Origin: Rhizobium sp. R711
Lineage (GTDB): Bacteria > Pseudomonadota > Alphaproteobacteria > Rhizobiales > Rhizobiaceae
NCBI RefSeq assembly: GCF_002211365.1
Contig: NZ_LOKZ01000001.1
Span: 62,001-126,000, forward strand
Direction: 5' to 3'
DNA: 64,000 bases
Positions within the stretch are counted from its first letter, which is position 1. Every line of letters begins with the position of its first letter. This document shows, one piece after another, positions 38,253 to 46,181 of the stretch. The position numbers were made by a program, and so were the translations under genes. The notes under the pieces are model-generated. The model was given only the letters and a program-made list of their open reading frames with translations. It did not search any database and was not told where the DNA came from.

Positions 38253-39245
38253 ACGCAGCTTGACTTTGTCTGTTTCAGGCAGCGCGTAGAGGTAGCTCTG
38301 CGGCGGCATAGCAAGGGAAAGGCCGCTTTTCCGGCAGTGGGTGTGGACAAGATTGATGACGTCGTTCCTTGCTTGCGTCCTGTTTGCTGCATTGGTCACG
38401 CGAAATTGCAATTCGATCTCGATGGCGATGGCATCGATCCCTTGCATGGCGACGATCGGTGATGGGTCCTGGACGATCAGCGTGCTGCCTCGCAAGGCGG
38501 TCCGCATCGCCTCTTCGACCTGCTGTGGGCGATGGCTTGCGTCGATCCGGACCGGCAGTGTGATCTGGTGCGTTTCATCGGGGCGGCTGAGATTCGTGAT
38601 CCCGACCTTGGCCAGAACGCTATTGGGCAGAACGACGACGTTGTGCGCTCCGGTGAGCAAAAACGTGGAGCGCCAGTTGTTCTCGATGACACGTCCCTCG
38701 GTTCCGTCGCTCAACACGAGCCAATCGCCGATGGCGAAGGGCCGACCCAATGTCAGTGCGATGCCCGAAAATACGTCGCCGAGCGTATTTTGCAGCGCAA
38801 GGCCGAAGATGATGGCGACGACGCCGGAGGTTGCGACCAATGTGCCTATCGGCGCTTTGAAGACGAAACCCAGGATGGACAGGGCCACTCCGAGATAGAC
38901 AACGGCAACGATCAGATCCTGCAGCAAACGCGCCTCGCGCGGCCTTCGCTCCAGAACAATGTAGATGCGAACGAAGCCGATCAGGGTCCATGCCAGATGT
39001 GTCCACCACAGCACTCGCGCTGAGATCGACAGAACGTCCATGAAGCCCGAAAAGGATGTCTCGTCTGCGCGATGGGGCAGGATGCCTGCAAGGATTAGGA
39101 CGGCGGTCATGCTTGAGAAAAACAGGATCTGAACGATCAGGCGAGCAGTCGGGCGATTGCGACCCTGGAGATGCCATACGATTATCCCGGCAACACCCAG
39201 AAGATTGATCAACGCAAGCGGCAACGAGAGTTGGTCATTCGACAT
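38235..39245 (-). CDS. Small-conductance mechanosensitive channel (MscS family)
   Basis: 336 residues from the ATG at 39245 (SD weak; the frame extends to 39305). Several N-terminal hydrophobic segments precede the MscS core: VATSGVVAIIFGLALQNTLGDVFSGIALTL forms the pore helix and upper beta domain, with GDWLVLSDGTEGRVIENNWRST after it. It releases solutes on hypo-osmotic shock. Convergent and overlapping with the Rrf2 gene. Confidence 0.92.
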   Translation of the reverse strand: MSNDQLSLPLALINLLGVAGIIVWHLQGRNRPTARLIVQILFFSSMTAVLILAGILPHRADETSFSGFMDVLSISARVLWWTHLAWTLIGFVRIYIVLERRPREARLLQDLIVAVVYLGVALSILGFVFKAPIGTLVATSGVVAIIFGLALQNTLGDVFSGIALTLGRPFAIGDWLVLSDGTEGRVIENNWRSTFLLTGAHNVVVLPNSVLAKVGITNLSRPDETHQITLPVRIDASHRPQQVEEAMRTALRGSTLIVQDPSPIVAMQGIDAIAIEIELQFRVTNAANRTQARNDVINLVHTHCRKSGLSLAMPPQSYLYALPETDKVKLRSSGAL

Positions 39246-39322
39246 GGCGGGATCCAGCGCGATGTTGCGACTATGTGCGGTAGGCGGGACCCTGTGCGTC
39301 AGCACCCGGCCCCGCCGCTCAC

Positions 39323-39742
39323 TTACTTCTTCAGAGGAAAAGTCAGTTCCTTTTGATTGGTGTCAACGACGAAGACCGCGAGCAGCTTTGCGGGCTTTGT
39401 CTTGCTGCCGTTTGCGCTGACACCATGACGGTCGCCGGGCATCTCCGAAAAGCTCTCTCCGGCTTTGTAGGTTTTCTCCGGCCCGTCATTGACCTGGCTG
39501 CGGATGGAGCCCTCGAGGACCGTTGCATAGATGAAGGCGGAGTTCGGATGGGTGTGGCCCTCAGAAGAGCCCCCTGGACCATACTCGACCAGGACGCCCT
39601 TAATGCTCTTGCCAGGAACGTTTGGCAATTCATGCTCGTAAACGAGCGTTACCTTGGCGGCCTTGCCGCCGGCGTCGGCAGCCAGGGCTGGGGTAAACGA
39701 CATCGCCACAAGGGCAGCTGCGACAAAAATCGACTTCATCAT
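39323..39742 (-). CDS. Secreted cupin-domain protein
   Basis: 139 residues from ATG 39742 (AAGGA 8 nt upstream). A signal peptide ends near residue 21 (FTPALAAD). A single conserved cupin barrel follows: GKSIKGVLVEYGPGGSSEGHTHPNSAFIYATVLEGSI with metal-binding His pair and later MPGDRHGVSANGS. Probably periplasmic and metal-binding. It is the last gene of a minus-strand run with the NmrA-like (39804) and AhpD-like (40616) genes. Function of the group is unknown; stress or quinone chemistry is possible. Confidence 0.88.
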   Translation of the reverse strand: MMKSIFVAAALVAMSFTPALAADAGGKAAKVTLVYEHELPNVPGKSIKGVLVEYGPGGSSEGHTHPNSAFIYATVLEGSIRSQVNDGPEKTYKAGESFSEMPGDRHGVSANGSKTKPAKLLAVFVVDTNQKELTFPLKK

Positions 39743-39803
39743 ATCAGGATTCCTTTCATGAGTTGGGCGCTTAGCCCAGGAGCTGGGGCCACCGGGCAGC
39801 CTG

Positions 39804-40556
39804 TCATTTGCGTGCGGATACCGTGAACCATTGCTCGAACGTGATCCGCCCCAGGCGCGGGTTGTTGTCCGAGACCAGCGAACCATCCTTTAGCCGAACG
39901 CCGAAATAGCGCGCGTCGGGATCCGTTTCGACCTTGCGGGCATCACCCGTCGCCTCGAGGTAGCGGGCAACGAGTTCATTGAGCCGGAAGCGCTCGGGGC
40001 CAGCAATTTCGATCGTTGCATTGACCGGGTCAGCAAGGCTCACATCTGCCATGACGTCAGCGACATCATCGGAGGCAATCGGCTGCACATAGGCCGGTGA
40101 CAAATGAACTTCGTCGCCGACGGTGCCGGATTGCGCAATGGCCGCCACAAACTCCATGAACTGGGTGGAATGGACGATCGTGTAGGGAACGCCGGAGGCC
40201 TTGACGAGCTTTTCCTGGGCGAGCTTGCCGCGAAAGTAGCCGCTTTCGAGCAGTCGCTCGGTGCCGACGACCGAAAGCGCTATATGGTGTTTGACACCAG
40301 CAGCTTTTTCAGCAGCAAAAAGATTGCGGCCTGAGGTCTCGAAGAATTCCAGCACTGCCTTGTCTTCGAAGGAGGGCGAGTTGGCGAGATCGACGACAAC
40401 CGAAGCACCGTTAAGTGCCGCAGCCAGCCCCTCCCCCGTGATCGTGTTGACGCCGGTGTTCGGAGAGGCTGCAATCACCTCATGTCCTTGCTTGCGCAAG
40501 CGGTCGACTGTCTTGGAGCCGATAAGACCGGTCCCGCCGATAATGACGATCTTCAT
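39804..40556 (-). CDS. NmrA/SDR-like NAD(P)-binding protein
   Basis: 250 residues. Rossmann motif GGTGLIGS at residues 7-14, followed by TVDRLRKQGHEVIAASPNTG and VVVDLANSPSF, as in atypical SDRs of the NmrA/YtfG group that bind NAD(P) and may reduce quinones or act as redox sensors. SD GGGAGAAG lies before the ATG. Between the cupin and AhpD-like genes; a LysR gene is divergent from the run. Confidence 0.9.
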   Translation of the reverse strand: MKIVIIGGTGLIGSKTVDRLRKQGHEVIAASPNTGVNTITGEGLAAALNGASVVVDLANSPSFEDKAVLEFFETSGRNLFAAEKAAGVKHHIALSVVGTERLLESGYFRGKLAQEKLVKASGVPYTIVHSTQFMEFVAAIAQSGTVGDEVHLSPAYVQPIASDDVADVMADVSLADPVNATIEIAGPERFRLNELVARYLEATGDARKVETDPDARYFGVRLKDGSLVSDNNPRLGRITFEQWFTVSARK

Positions 40557-40615
40557 AGGACTTCTCCCTTCAGGGCGGCCAGGGGTCGCGGTGTTGATGG
40601 CTTGAGGTCGTAGGC

Positions 40616-41095
40616 TTAGTTGAGACCCGCTTTGTCGAGGCCGTAGAGCTTGTCTGCAGAACCCGGGACTGCTCTAAAGGCGATGCTGGCGCGGTTCCAG
40701 GCATTGATCACCATGATCGAAAAGGTCAGATCGGAGACTTCTTTTTCTGAGAGCTGGCCGCGTACGCGCTCGTAGAGTTCGTCGGGAATTCCGCCTTCGG
40801 AAAGCTTCGTGACTGCCTCGGTCCACGCAAGGGCTGCCCGCTCGCGCGGTACAAAGAGGTTCGATTCACGCCAGATCGCGACATGATAGAGCCGCAGTTC
40901 GCTTTCCCCATGGATCTTGGCTTCCTTGACATGCATGTCAAGGCAGAAGCCGCAGCCATTGATCTGTGACGCACGGATATTCACGAGGTCACGGATCTTC
41001 TGTTCGATGACGCTGTCCTTCAGGCCCATGCTCAGCTCTGACAGCTTCTTGAAGAACTCGGGTGATTGCTGTGCGTAGTTGATGCGCTGCGTCAT
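40616..41095 (-). CDS. Carboxymuconolactone decarboxylase / AhpD-like protein
   Basis: 159 residues. The AhpD core is visible with the redox pair C48-x-x-C51 and H55 in NGCGFCLDMHVKEAK. AAGGAG precedes the ATG. Family members act as alkyl-hydroperoxidase partners. First gene of the AhpD-NmrA-cupin operon; the divergent LysR gene and two tandem dyads sit in its promoter, suggesting induction by an oxidant or electrophile (inference). Confidence 0.93.
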   Translation of the reverse strand: MTQRINYAQQSPEFFKKLSELSMGLKDSVIEQKIRDLVNIRASQINGCGFCLDMHVKEAKIHGESELRLYHVAIWRESNLFVPRERAALAWTEAVTKLSEGGIPDELYERVRGQLSEKEVSDLTFSIMVINAWNRASIAFRAVPGSADKLYGLDKAGLN

Positions 41096-41112
41096 CTCTT
41101 TCTCCTTATTGC

Positions 41113-41146
41113 GGATATTTGATATCCTTATGGATACAAGATATCC
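41113..41146. promoter_or_regulatory. Two tandem dyads in the AhpD/LysR divergent promoter
   Basis: GGATATTTGATATCC (41113-41127, perfect 6-bp arms) and GGATACAAGATATCC (41132-41146, 5-bp arms) lie with centres 19 bp apart, about two helix turns, in the 127-bp region between the divergent starts 41095 and 41223. They look like paired sites for a dimeric regulator, most simply the adjacent LysR protein. Confidence 0.65.
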
Positions 41147-41222
41147 GTAATATCTGGACAGTAAAGTCCTTTCGGCCTAAGGTGACGACATAAGGCCTAT
41201 GTCGAAATGTATGGGGGACAGC

Positions 41223-42122
41223 ATGGACATCGTATCCGCGCTCAGAGCCTTTCTGCGAGTGGCAGAGACAGGCTCGTTTTCTGCAGCGGCGATCGACCTC
41301 GATCTCACCCAGCCAGCCGTCTCCAGGCAGGTTTCGGCACTTGAAGACCACCTCAACACGCGCCTGCTACATCGTACCACGAATGCACTTGCCCTGACCG
41401 TGGAAGGCGAACATATGATCGCCATGGCGCTGCGGGTGGTAGAGGCAGTGGACGCGCTTGCCGAAGCTTCCTGCGGCGAGACAGCCATGGGATCCGGGCG
41501 GGTGCGGCTTGCTCTTCCGGCACCTCTGGGCCTCTATCTCAGCGATCGTCTTGCGGGACTGCTTGAGCACCATTCGAGACTGTCGATCGAACTGATCTTT
41601 CGCGAGGAGCCGTCCGATCTGATTGGCGAGGGCATCGATCTCGAAGTGCGGCTCGGTCCAGTGTCAGACAGTAGCTTGATGTGCCGGCGGATTGGCTGGA
41701 CAACGGCTTTCCTCGTCGCAGCGCCCCGCTATCTGGAACAACATGGTGGCCCCAAGACGCCGGATGAAATCACCAGTCATGAATGCGTCTGCTATAGCCG
41801 CGCCGGAGATGGCCGGACATGGTCGTTTTCCAATGGCTCCGATGAGATTTCCGTGCGCATCGCACCGCGCCTGATCGCCAACAATGCAGTGGCGGTCCAC
41901 CGCGCGGTCCTTTCCGGCGTCGGTCTTGCGGTGCTCTCGCATCTCCTTGCCTGCGCCGACATCGAGGCTGGCAGGCTCGTCAAGCTGATGCCGGAATTCC
42001 CCCCCGCGCGCCTGCCGATCAATGTCGTTTACCCCTCGCGCAAGAACCTGCCATTGCGGGTTCGCACGGTCCTCGATTTCCTGGCCGAGACGGTCAGGGA
42101 CGACCCGTTGATGGCGTCCTAG
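41223..42122 (+). CDS. LysR-family transcriptional regulator
   Basis: 299 residues from ATG 41223 with GGGGGA just upstream. HTH (about 5-60): ALRAFLRVAETGSFSAAAIDLDLTQPAVSRQVSALE, then a LysR substrate domain ending RVRTVLDFLAETVRDD. Divergent from the AhpD-NmrA-cupin operon and probably its regulator. A decayed partial copy of this gene (bases 41531-41758) exists at 57992-58213. Confidence 0.94.
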   Translation: MDIVSALRAFLRVAETGSFSAAAIDLDLTQPAVSRQVSALEDHLNTRLLHRTTNALALTVEGEHMIAMALRVVEAVDALAEASCGETAMGSGRVRLALPAPLGLYLSDRLAGLLEHHSRLSIELIFREEPSDLIGEGIDLEVRLGPVSDSSLMCRRIGWTTAFLVAAPRYLEQHGGPKTPDEITSHECVCYSRAGDGRTWSFSNGSDEISVRIAPRLIANNAVAVHRAVLSGVGLAVLSHLLACADIEAGRLVKLMPEFPPARLPINVVYPSRKNLPLRVRTVLDFLAETVRDDPLMAS

Positions 42123-42245
42123 AGCAAGACTCACCTGGGCGCCTCGGTTGAGGCCTCAAGACCAGATCGAAGAGTGTTCTTAACATCCTCTCCTGCGCCT
42201 TTCGTCGTCCCGGACCTATGGCGGCACCGATAATCGTCTATGACT

Positions 42246-42473
42246 TTACCGCTCCCGGAAGGCCTGCATCTCCTCGAGCGCGACCTTGGAGTCCTTGTTT
42301 GCATCGACGCGGTCGAAGATCCGCCTATGGATGGTCGTTACTTCCTCGAAAGACAGCGCACAATCTCCATCGGTATCGGCGATAGCGAACATGATCTTCA
42401 TCATCTGTCCTCGCATGCCGTCCCCCATCATTCCCGGCTTCATCATATCCGACCCCATCGTCGGCGCCCACAT
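42246..42473 (-). CDS. Short EF-hand protein
   Basis: 75 residues. Met-rich N terminus (MGSDMMKPGMMGDGMRGQMM), then two EF-hand loops: D33-x-D35-x-D37 with E44 and D57-x-N59-x-D61 with E68, both correctly spaced for Ca2+ binding. Homologues normally carry a signal peptide; none is present and an in-frame stop lies just upstream, so this may be a 5'-truncated gene. The Met-rich segment could also bind copper. Confidence 0.65.
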   Translation of the reverse strand: MWAPTMGSDMMKPGMMGDGMRGQMMKIMFAIADTDGDCALSFEEVTTIHRRIFDRVDANKDSKVALEEMQAFRER

Positions 42474-42659
42474 CGACCCTGCTCAAATGGCAACTGGATT
42501 CTGGCGGGCGATCCGATCACCGACACAAAGCAGTCAGAGATGGCGCAAGCTCGCTATCCGTGTCGGGTAGAGATGTGACCCATCAGGCGCGAACCTGAAC
42601 ATACCCGGGTCCACGCGATCTGCTGCTGGCTCGCGGGGCAGCCCTCAAGGCACGAGTGA

Positions 42660-43643
42660 TCACGGCACCAGGACGGCTGCCCCATTGATCCGGCCTGCGC
42701 GCAAGTCGGCCAAGGCGTCGTTGGCACGCTGCAATGGATACGCGGTGGTGACTGTTCGAATGCTCGCCTGCTCCACGAATTGGAAGAATTCCCGAGCATC
42801 CTCGCGTGTCAGATTGGCGACCGATACGATGCGGCGCTCTCCCCACAGGAGTCGATAGGGCATCTTGGGTATATCGCTCATGTGGATGCCCCCGCAAACG
42901 ACGGTGCCACCTTTGCGGACTGCGGCCAGAGCTTTGGGGACAAGCTCTCCTGCCGGTGCAAAGATGATGGCCGCATCCAGTTGCACAGGGGGAGGTTCGT
43001 CTGAAAATCCGGCCCAGCTGGCACCCAATTCCCGTGCGAAATCTTTTGCCGCTTCATCCCCCGGACGGACAAATGCATAAACATCCTGCTTTCGCCACCC
43101 GCATACCTGCGCGAGAATGTGCGCCGCTGCGCCAAAGCCATAAAGACCGATCGTCTTTCCCTCTCCCGCCGCCTTTAGCGAGCGCCACCCAATTAGACCG
43201 GCGCAAAGAAGAGGCGCGGCTGCGACCGGGTCCAAATCCTGTGGCAAAGTGAAGGCATAATTGGCGTCCGCCACGACGTGCGTGGCAAATCCACCGTCGA
43301 GCGTATATCCAGTGAAGCCGGGAGCGTCGCAAAGGTTCTCGCTTCCGGCCAGACAAAACGAGCAGCACCCGCACGTGTGGCCAAGCCATGGCACGCCCAC
43401 CCTCCAGCCTTTAAGACTTTTGGAGACGCCGGGGCCGACGGCAACCACGCGACCGACGACCTCGTGTCCGAGTACCAGAGGCAGCTTTGGATTTGGAAGC
43501 TCGCCATCGAACACGTGAAGGTCCGTGCGGCAGACGCCGCAGGCTTCCACCTCTATCAAGACACGCCCCGCGAAAGGGCACGGGTCAGGGCTCTCCACAA
43601 GACGCAGTGGGGCGCCAACCCTTTCCAGGACCATCGCCTTCAT
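42660..43643 (-). CDS. Zinc-dependent alcohol dehydrogenase
   Basis: 327 residues from ATG 43643 (GGAGGTG upstream). Catalytic zinc region C35-x-x-C38-R-T-D-L-H and GHEVVG at H60-E61; structural zinc cysteines C91, C94, C97 and C105 (GHTCGCCSFCLAGSENLC); coenzyme region YGFGAAAH. Similar to AdhA-type enzymes that oxidise ethanol or reduce aldehydes, NAD-linked. The FNR/FixK box at 43700-43713 lies 56 bp before its start and may also serve the divergent gene at 43792, so it is probably induced at low oxygen. Confidence 0.93.
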   Translation of the reverse strand: MKAMVLERVGAPLRLVESPDPCPFAGRVLIEVEACGVCRTDLHVFDGELPNPKLPLVLGHEVVGRVVAVGPGVSKSLKGWRVGVPWLGHTCGCCSFCLAGSENLCDAPGFTGYTLDGGFATHVVADANYAFTLPQDLDPVAAAPLLCAGLIGWRSLKAAGEGKTIGLYGFGAAAHILAQVCGWRKQDVYAFVRPGDEAAKDFARELGASWAGFSDEPPPVQLDAAIIFAPAGELVPKALAAVRKGGTVVCGGIHMSDIPKMPYRLLWGERRIVSVANLTREDAREFFQFVEQASIRTVTTAYPLQRANDALADLRAGRINGAAVLVP

Positions 43644-43699
43644 GCCCACCTCCAGACACCCGGATCGCCCGATCAATCCGCAAGACAAAGCCTGCCGCC

Positions 43700-43713
43700 T
43701 TGACCTAGATCAA
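43700..43713. promoter_or_regulatory. FNR/FixK box
   Basis: TTGACCTAGATCAA matches the TTGA-N6-TCAA anaerobox. It sits between divergent genes, 56 bp from the alcohol dehydrogenase start and 78 bp from the start at 43792. Confidence 0.85.
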
Positions 43714-43791
43714 CAACCTTGACCACCTCGTCGGATAAGCTCAGCTCGGTTCCCACGCCATGATGGCCGCAATAACGAGGAGGGTAGCAGG

Positions 43792-44103
43792 ATGAGCCAT
43801 ATAGTCACCAGCGCCAAGGACAAGAACGGATCGCCGTTCGCAACATGCGCATTCTTTCCTCCCGCCGGCAGGAACGAAAGCGACGTTCTTCTCGAACGCG
43901 TGGATAACGACCATTGGGTCGTCACGATGATGTCGCCGCGGGCTCTCGACTGGGCAACAAGAGAGCTCTGCTGTCCGCTTCGTTCCTGCTTCGCCGGAAG
44001 CATGCGGCTCGACATCATGAGCGCCGACCGGCTGTTAAAGCAGGCTCGCGCCCAGGGGTTCAGGACGGAGTTCGCCGGTCTTGGCGGGATGGACGTCTTT
44101 TAG
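43792..44103 (+). CDS. Unknown small protein in the FNR-box set
   Basis: 103 residues with a good SD (AGGAGGG 9-10 nt before the ATG). No family recognised. It is soluble, with three cysteines near the middle (C69-type cluster in ELCCPLRSC), a basic C-terminal helix (SADRLLKQARAQGFRTEF) and a Gly-rich end. The FNR/FixK box upstream and the downstream stress genes suggest production at low oxygen. The clustered cysteines could bind metal or be redox-active; this is speculation. Confidence 0.75.
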   Translation: MSHIVTSAKDKNGSPFATCAFFPPAGRNESDVLLERVDNDHWVVTMMSPRALDWATRELCCPLRSCFAGSMRLDIMSADRLLKQARAQGFRTEFAGLGGMDVF

Positions 44104-44383
44104 CGCCTGACCGCGCTCGGGCATGCTCGGTACTTCACCAAGAGCTGCGGCAGGTTCGGCCGTCCGAGTTCGTGCATCCCATGCCCACCCGGGGTCGGCG
44201 CTTGCTGATCGCCCTCGTCGGACAGTCTGCACACATCCGCAACCATTCGAGATAGTGCACTGCCTCGCTGCAGGATACGATAGTCCTTCACGCGATGCTG
44301 CTTGCTGCCTCAAGCCGCGGGTTCTAGCGCCTGTTTGGGAACGCCGTGCGGGCACTGATCAATTCGAATGATCGGGTCCGACT

Positions 44384-44397
44384 TTGACGAACATCAA
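44384..44397 (+). promoter_or_regulatory. FNR/FixK box before the universal stress genes
   Basis: TTGACGAACATCAA, a full TTGA-N6-TCAA match 56 bp before the ATG at 44454. The 350-bp stretch 44104-44453 that contains it has no recognisable gene otherwise. Confidence 0.85.
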
Positions 44398-44453
44398 AGA
44401 GACCTTTCATGAACGCGGATACGATCGCAGCCATCACCAAGGAGGGCAGTGCG

Positions 44454-45287
44454 ATGAGCATCAAAACGGTCATGTGCGTCTTTGACGTCGAGCGCTGGGA
44501 CCAGGACGTCAAGTCGGCAATAGAGTTTTGCCAAACAAAGGGCGCCCATATGACCGCGCTCGTGATCTGTATGGGGGCGGTTCCAGCCATCGCCACCTAC
44601 GAAGCGATTTCCACCACCTGGCTCGAAGGCCAACAAAGGGAAATCGACCGCCTTGCCGAGGCGACGAAGGCAGTACAAGAGATCCTGGAAAGGACGGAGC
44701 TCTCCTTCGACGTCCAGGAGATCTATACCGAGTTCGCATGGGCCGAGGAAGACATCGCTCAGCATGCGCTCTACGCCGATATCGTCCTTGTAGGAGCGCA
44801 AGCCGCTGGCAACGAGGATCTTCAGCGACGTATCGTCGATGGCGCGCTGTTCCAATCTCCGACGCCGATCCTGATCAACCCGCAAACGCAGACCGTCAGC
44901 CCGTTTCCAAAATCTATCCTGCTCGCCTGGGATTCGAGTGACGAGGCAGCGCGGGCCACCCGACAGTCGATAGAATTCCTGAAGGGCTGCGATTGCGTGC
45001 ATGTCACGATTGTGGACCCTGTCGCCAGAAGTTGGGAGAACGGCGAAGAGCCCGGATCCGACATCGCCATGTTCCTCACCCGGCACGGCGTGAAGGTCGA
45101 GGTCGATCGGGTGGCCAGCGGCGGACGCCGCGTCGACGAAACATTGCGTCAGCATGCGACGGACGTGGCAGCCGACATGGTCGTCATGGGTGCCTACAAC
45201 CACCCGCGCATACAGCAACGCCTGTTCGGGGGCGTCACTCGTTCGATGCTGAAGGACAGCCAGGTTCCGCTCTTCCTGTCGCGGTAA
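44454..45287 (+). CDS. Universal stress protein (tandem UspA domains)
   Basis: 277 residues from ATG 44454 (AAGGAGG 8 nt upstream; the ATG at 44409 has no SD). The C-terminal UspA domain ends with VMGAYNHPRIQQRLFGGVTRSML, the nucleotide-binding G-x2-G-x9-G(S/T)-like loop of Usp proteins; the N-terminal half is a degenerate Usp domain. Usp proteins aid survival under starvation or hypoxia. It is followed at once by a second, related gene. Confidence 0.92.
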   Translation: MSIKTVMCVFDVERWDQDVKSAIEFCQTKGAHMTALVICMGAVPAIATYEAISTTWLEGQQREIDRLAEATKAVQEILERTELSFDVQEIYTEFAWAEEDIAQHALYADIVLVGAQAAGNEDLQRRIVDGALFQSPTPILINPQTQTVSPFPKSILLAWDSSDEAARATRQSIEFLKGCDCVHVTIVDPVARSWENGEEPGSDIAMFLTRHGVKVEVDRVASGGRRVDETLRQHATDVAADMVVMGAYNHPRIQQRLFGGVTRSMLKDSQVPLFLSR

Positions 45288-45368
45288 ATGCATTCTTCCA
45301 GCGGCACCGCCGTTCGGCTTGACCGTTGGAAGCACGACCGTGTCGCGTTTGTGCCTTCGAAGGACGTC

Positions 45369-46181
45369 ATGAAGCCACAGTTCCATCTGCCATTGACCAC
45401 GCATCCGGAAGCAAGTTCGTTCGCGATAATCGAGAACGCGATCCAGTTTTCGTTGCATCAGGGTGCCGATCTTGTGGCCAACCTCTATGCCGCGCGGCGC
45501 CATGATCACGAAGCGGGCGAGACCTATTCAGACGACGACGCGTTTCAGGCGGAGCGCTTTGACCGGGACATCGCCGCCCAGCTTGTAAGACATTTGCGCG
45601 AGCGCGCCGAACGGGTCTGTCTTGATGTAAGGCTTGTCGCGGCCGACGCCGAGGCGATGTCGGCCACACTCAGACCAGCGGAGCTTGCGCGCGCCTACGA
45701 TGTTACAATCCTGGAAAACACCGAGCTTGCGAGGCCGCTCATCGAGGGTCTCTTCTTTGACAGTGGCCGCCCCTTGCTCCTGCTGCCGTCTGGGGACTTC
45801 TACGGTCGCATCGACAAGATCGCAATCGCATGGGACGGGAGTGCAACGGCCGCTCGCGCCGCGTCGAACGCATATCCGATGATCCAATCGGCTGCGAAAG
45901 CGACGGTGATATGTGCACGTGATGCGGCACCGCGCAGCGACAATCTGCTTGATCGCTACGTAGAGGCGCTGAAGCATTCGGGGCTAGAAGTTGCGTTGGC
46001 GGCTGTGCACAGCGACGGGGAAGACGTTACGAGCGTCATCCAGGACGCCGCCATCGAGGACCATGCAGATCTTCTTGTCGCTGGTGCCTATGGGCACGCC
46101 AAACTCCGGGAAACCCTTTTTGGCGGAGTGACACGCGGTCTACTCGACAATCTCCGAATTCCGATCCTGCTATCCCACTAG
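45369..46181 (+). CDS. Universal stress protein (tandem UspA domains)
   Basis: 270 residues from ATG 45369 with AAGGA 5-6 nt upstream; the longer frame begins right after the preceding stop. The C-terminal domain contains IAIAWDGSATAARAASNAYP and DLLVAGAYGHAKLRETLFGGVTRGLL. A paralogue of the protein at 44454, in one operon with it under the FNR box at 44384. Its end overlaps the convergent P-type ATPase gene by 4 bp. Confidence 0.92.
   Translation: MKPQFHLPLTTHPEASSFAIIENAIQFSLHQGADLVANLYAARRHDHEAGETYSDDDAFQAERFDRDIAAQLVRHLRERAERVCLDVRLVAADAEAMSATLRPAELARAYDVTILENTELARPLIEGLFFDSGRPLLLLPSGDFYGRIDKIAIAWDGSATAARAASNAYPMIQSAAKATVICARDAAPRSDNLLDRYVEALKHSGLEVALAAVHSDGEDVTSVIQDAAIEDHADLLVAGAYGHAKLRETLFGGVTRGLLDNLRIPILLSH

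Noticed and set aside
42148-42159. Palindrome TTGAGGCCTCAA considered as an anaerobox
   Set aside because: The spacer is 4 bp, not the 6 bp of FNR/FixK boxes, and it follows the LysR stop instead of preceding a gene.
44100-44291. 63-codon minus-strand frame before the Usp genes
   Set aside because: No recognisable family and no SD before its GTG; it overlaps the convergent 3' end at 44103.
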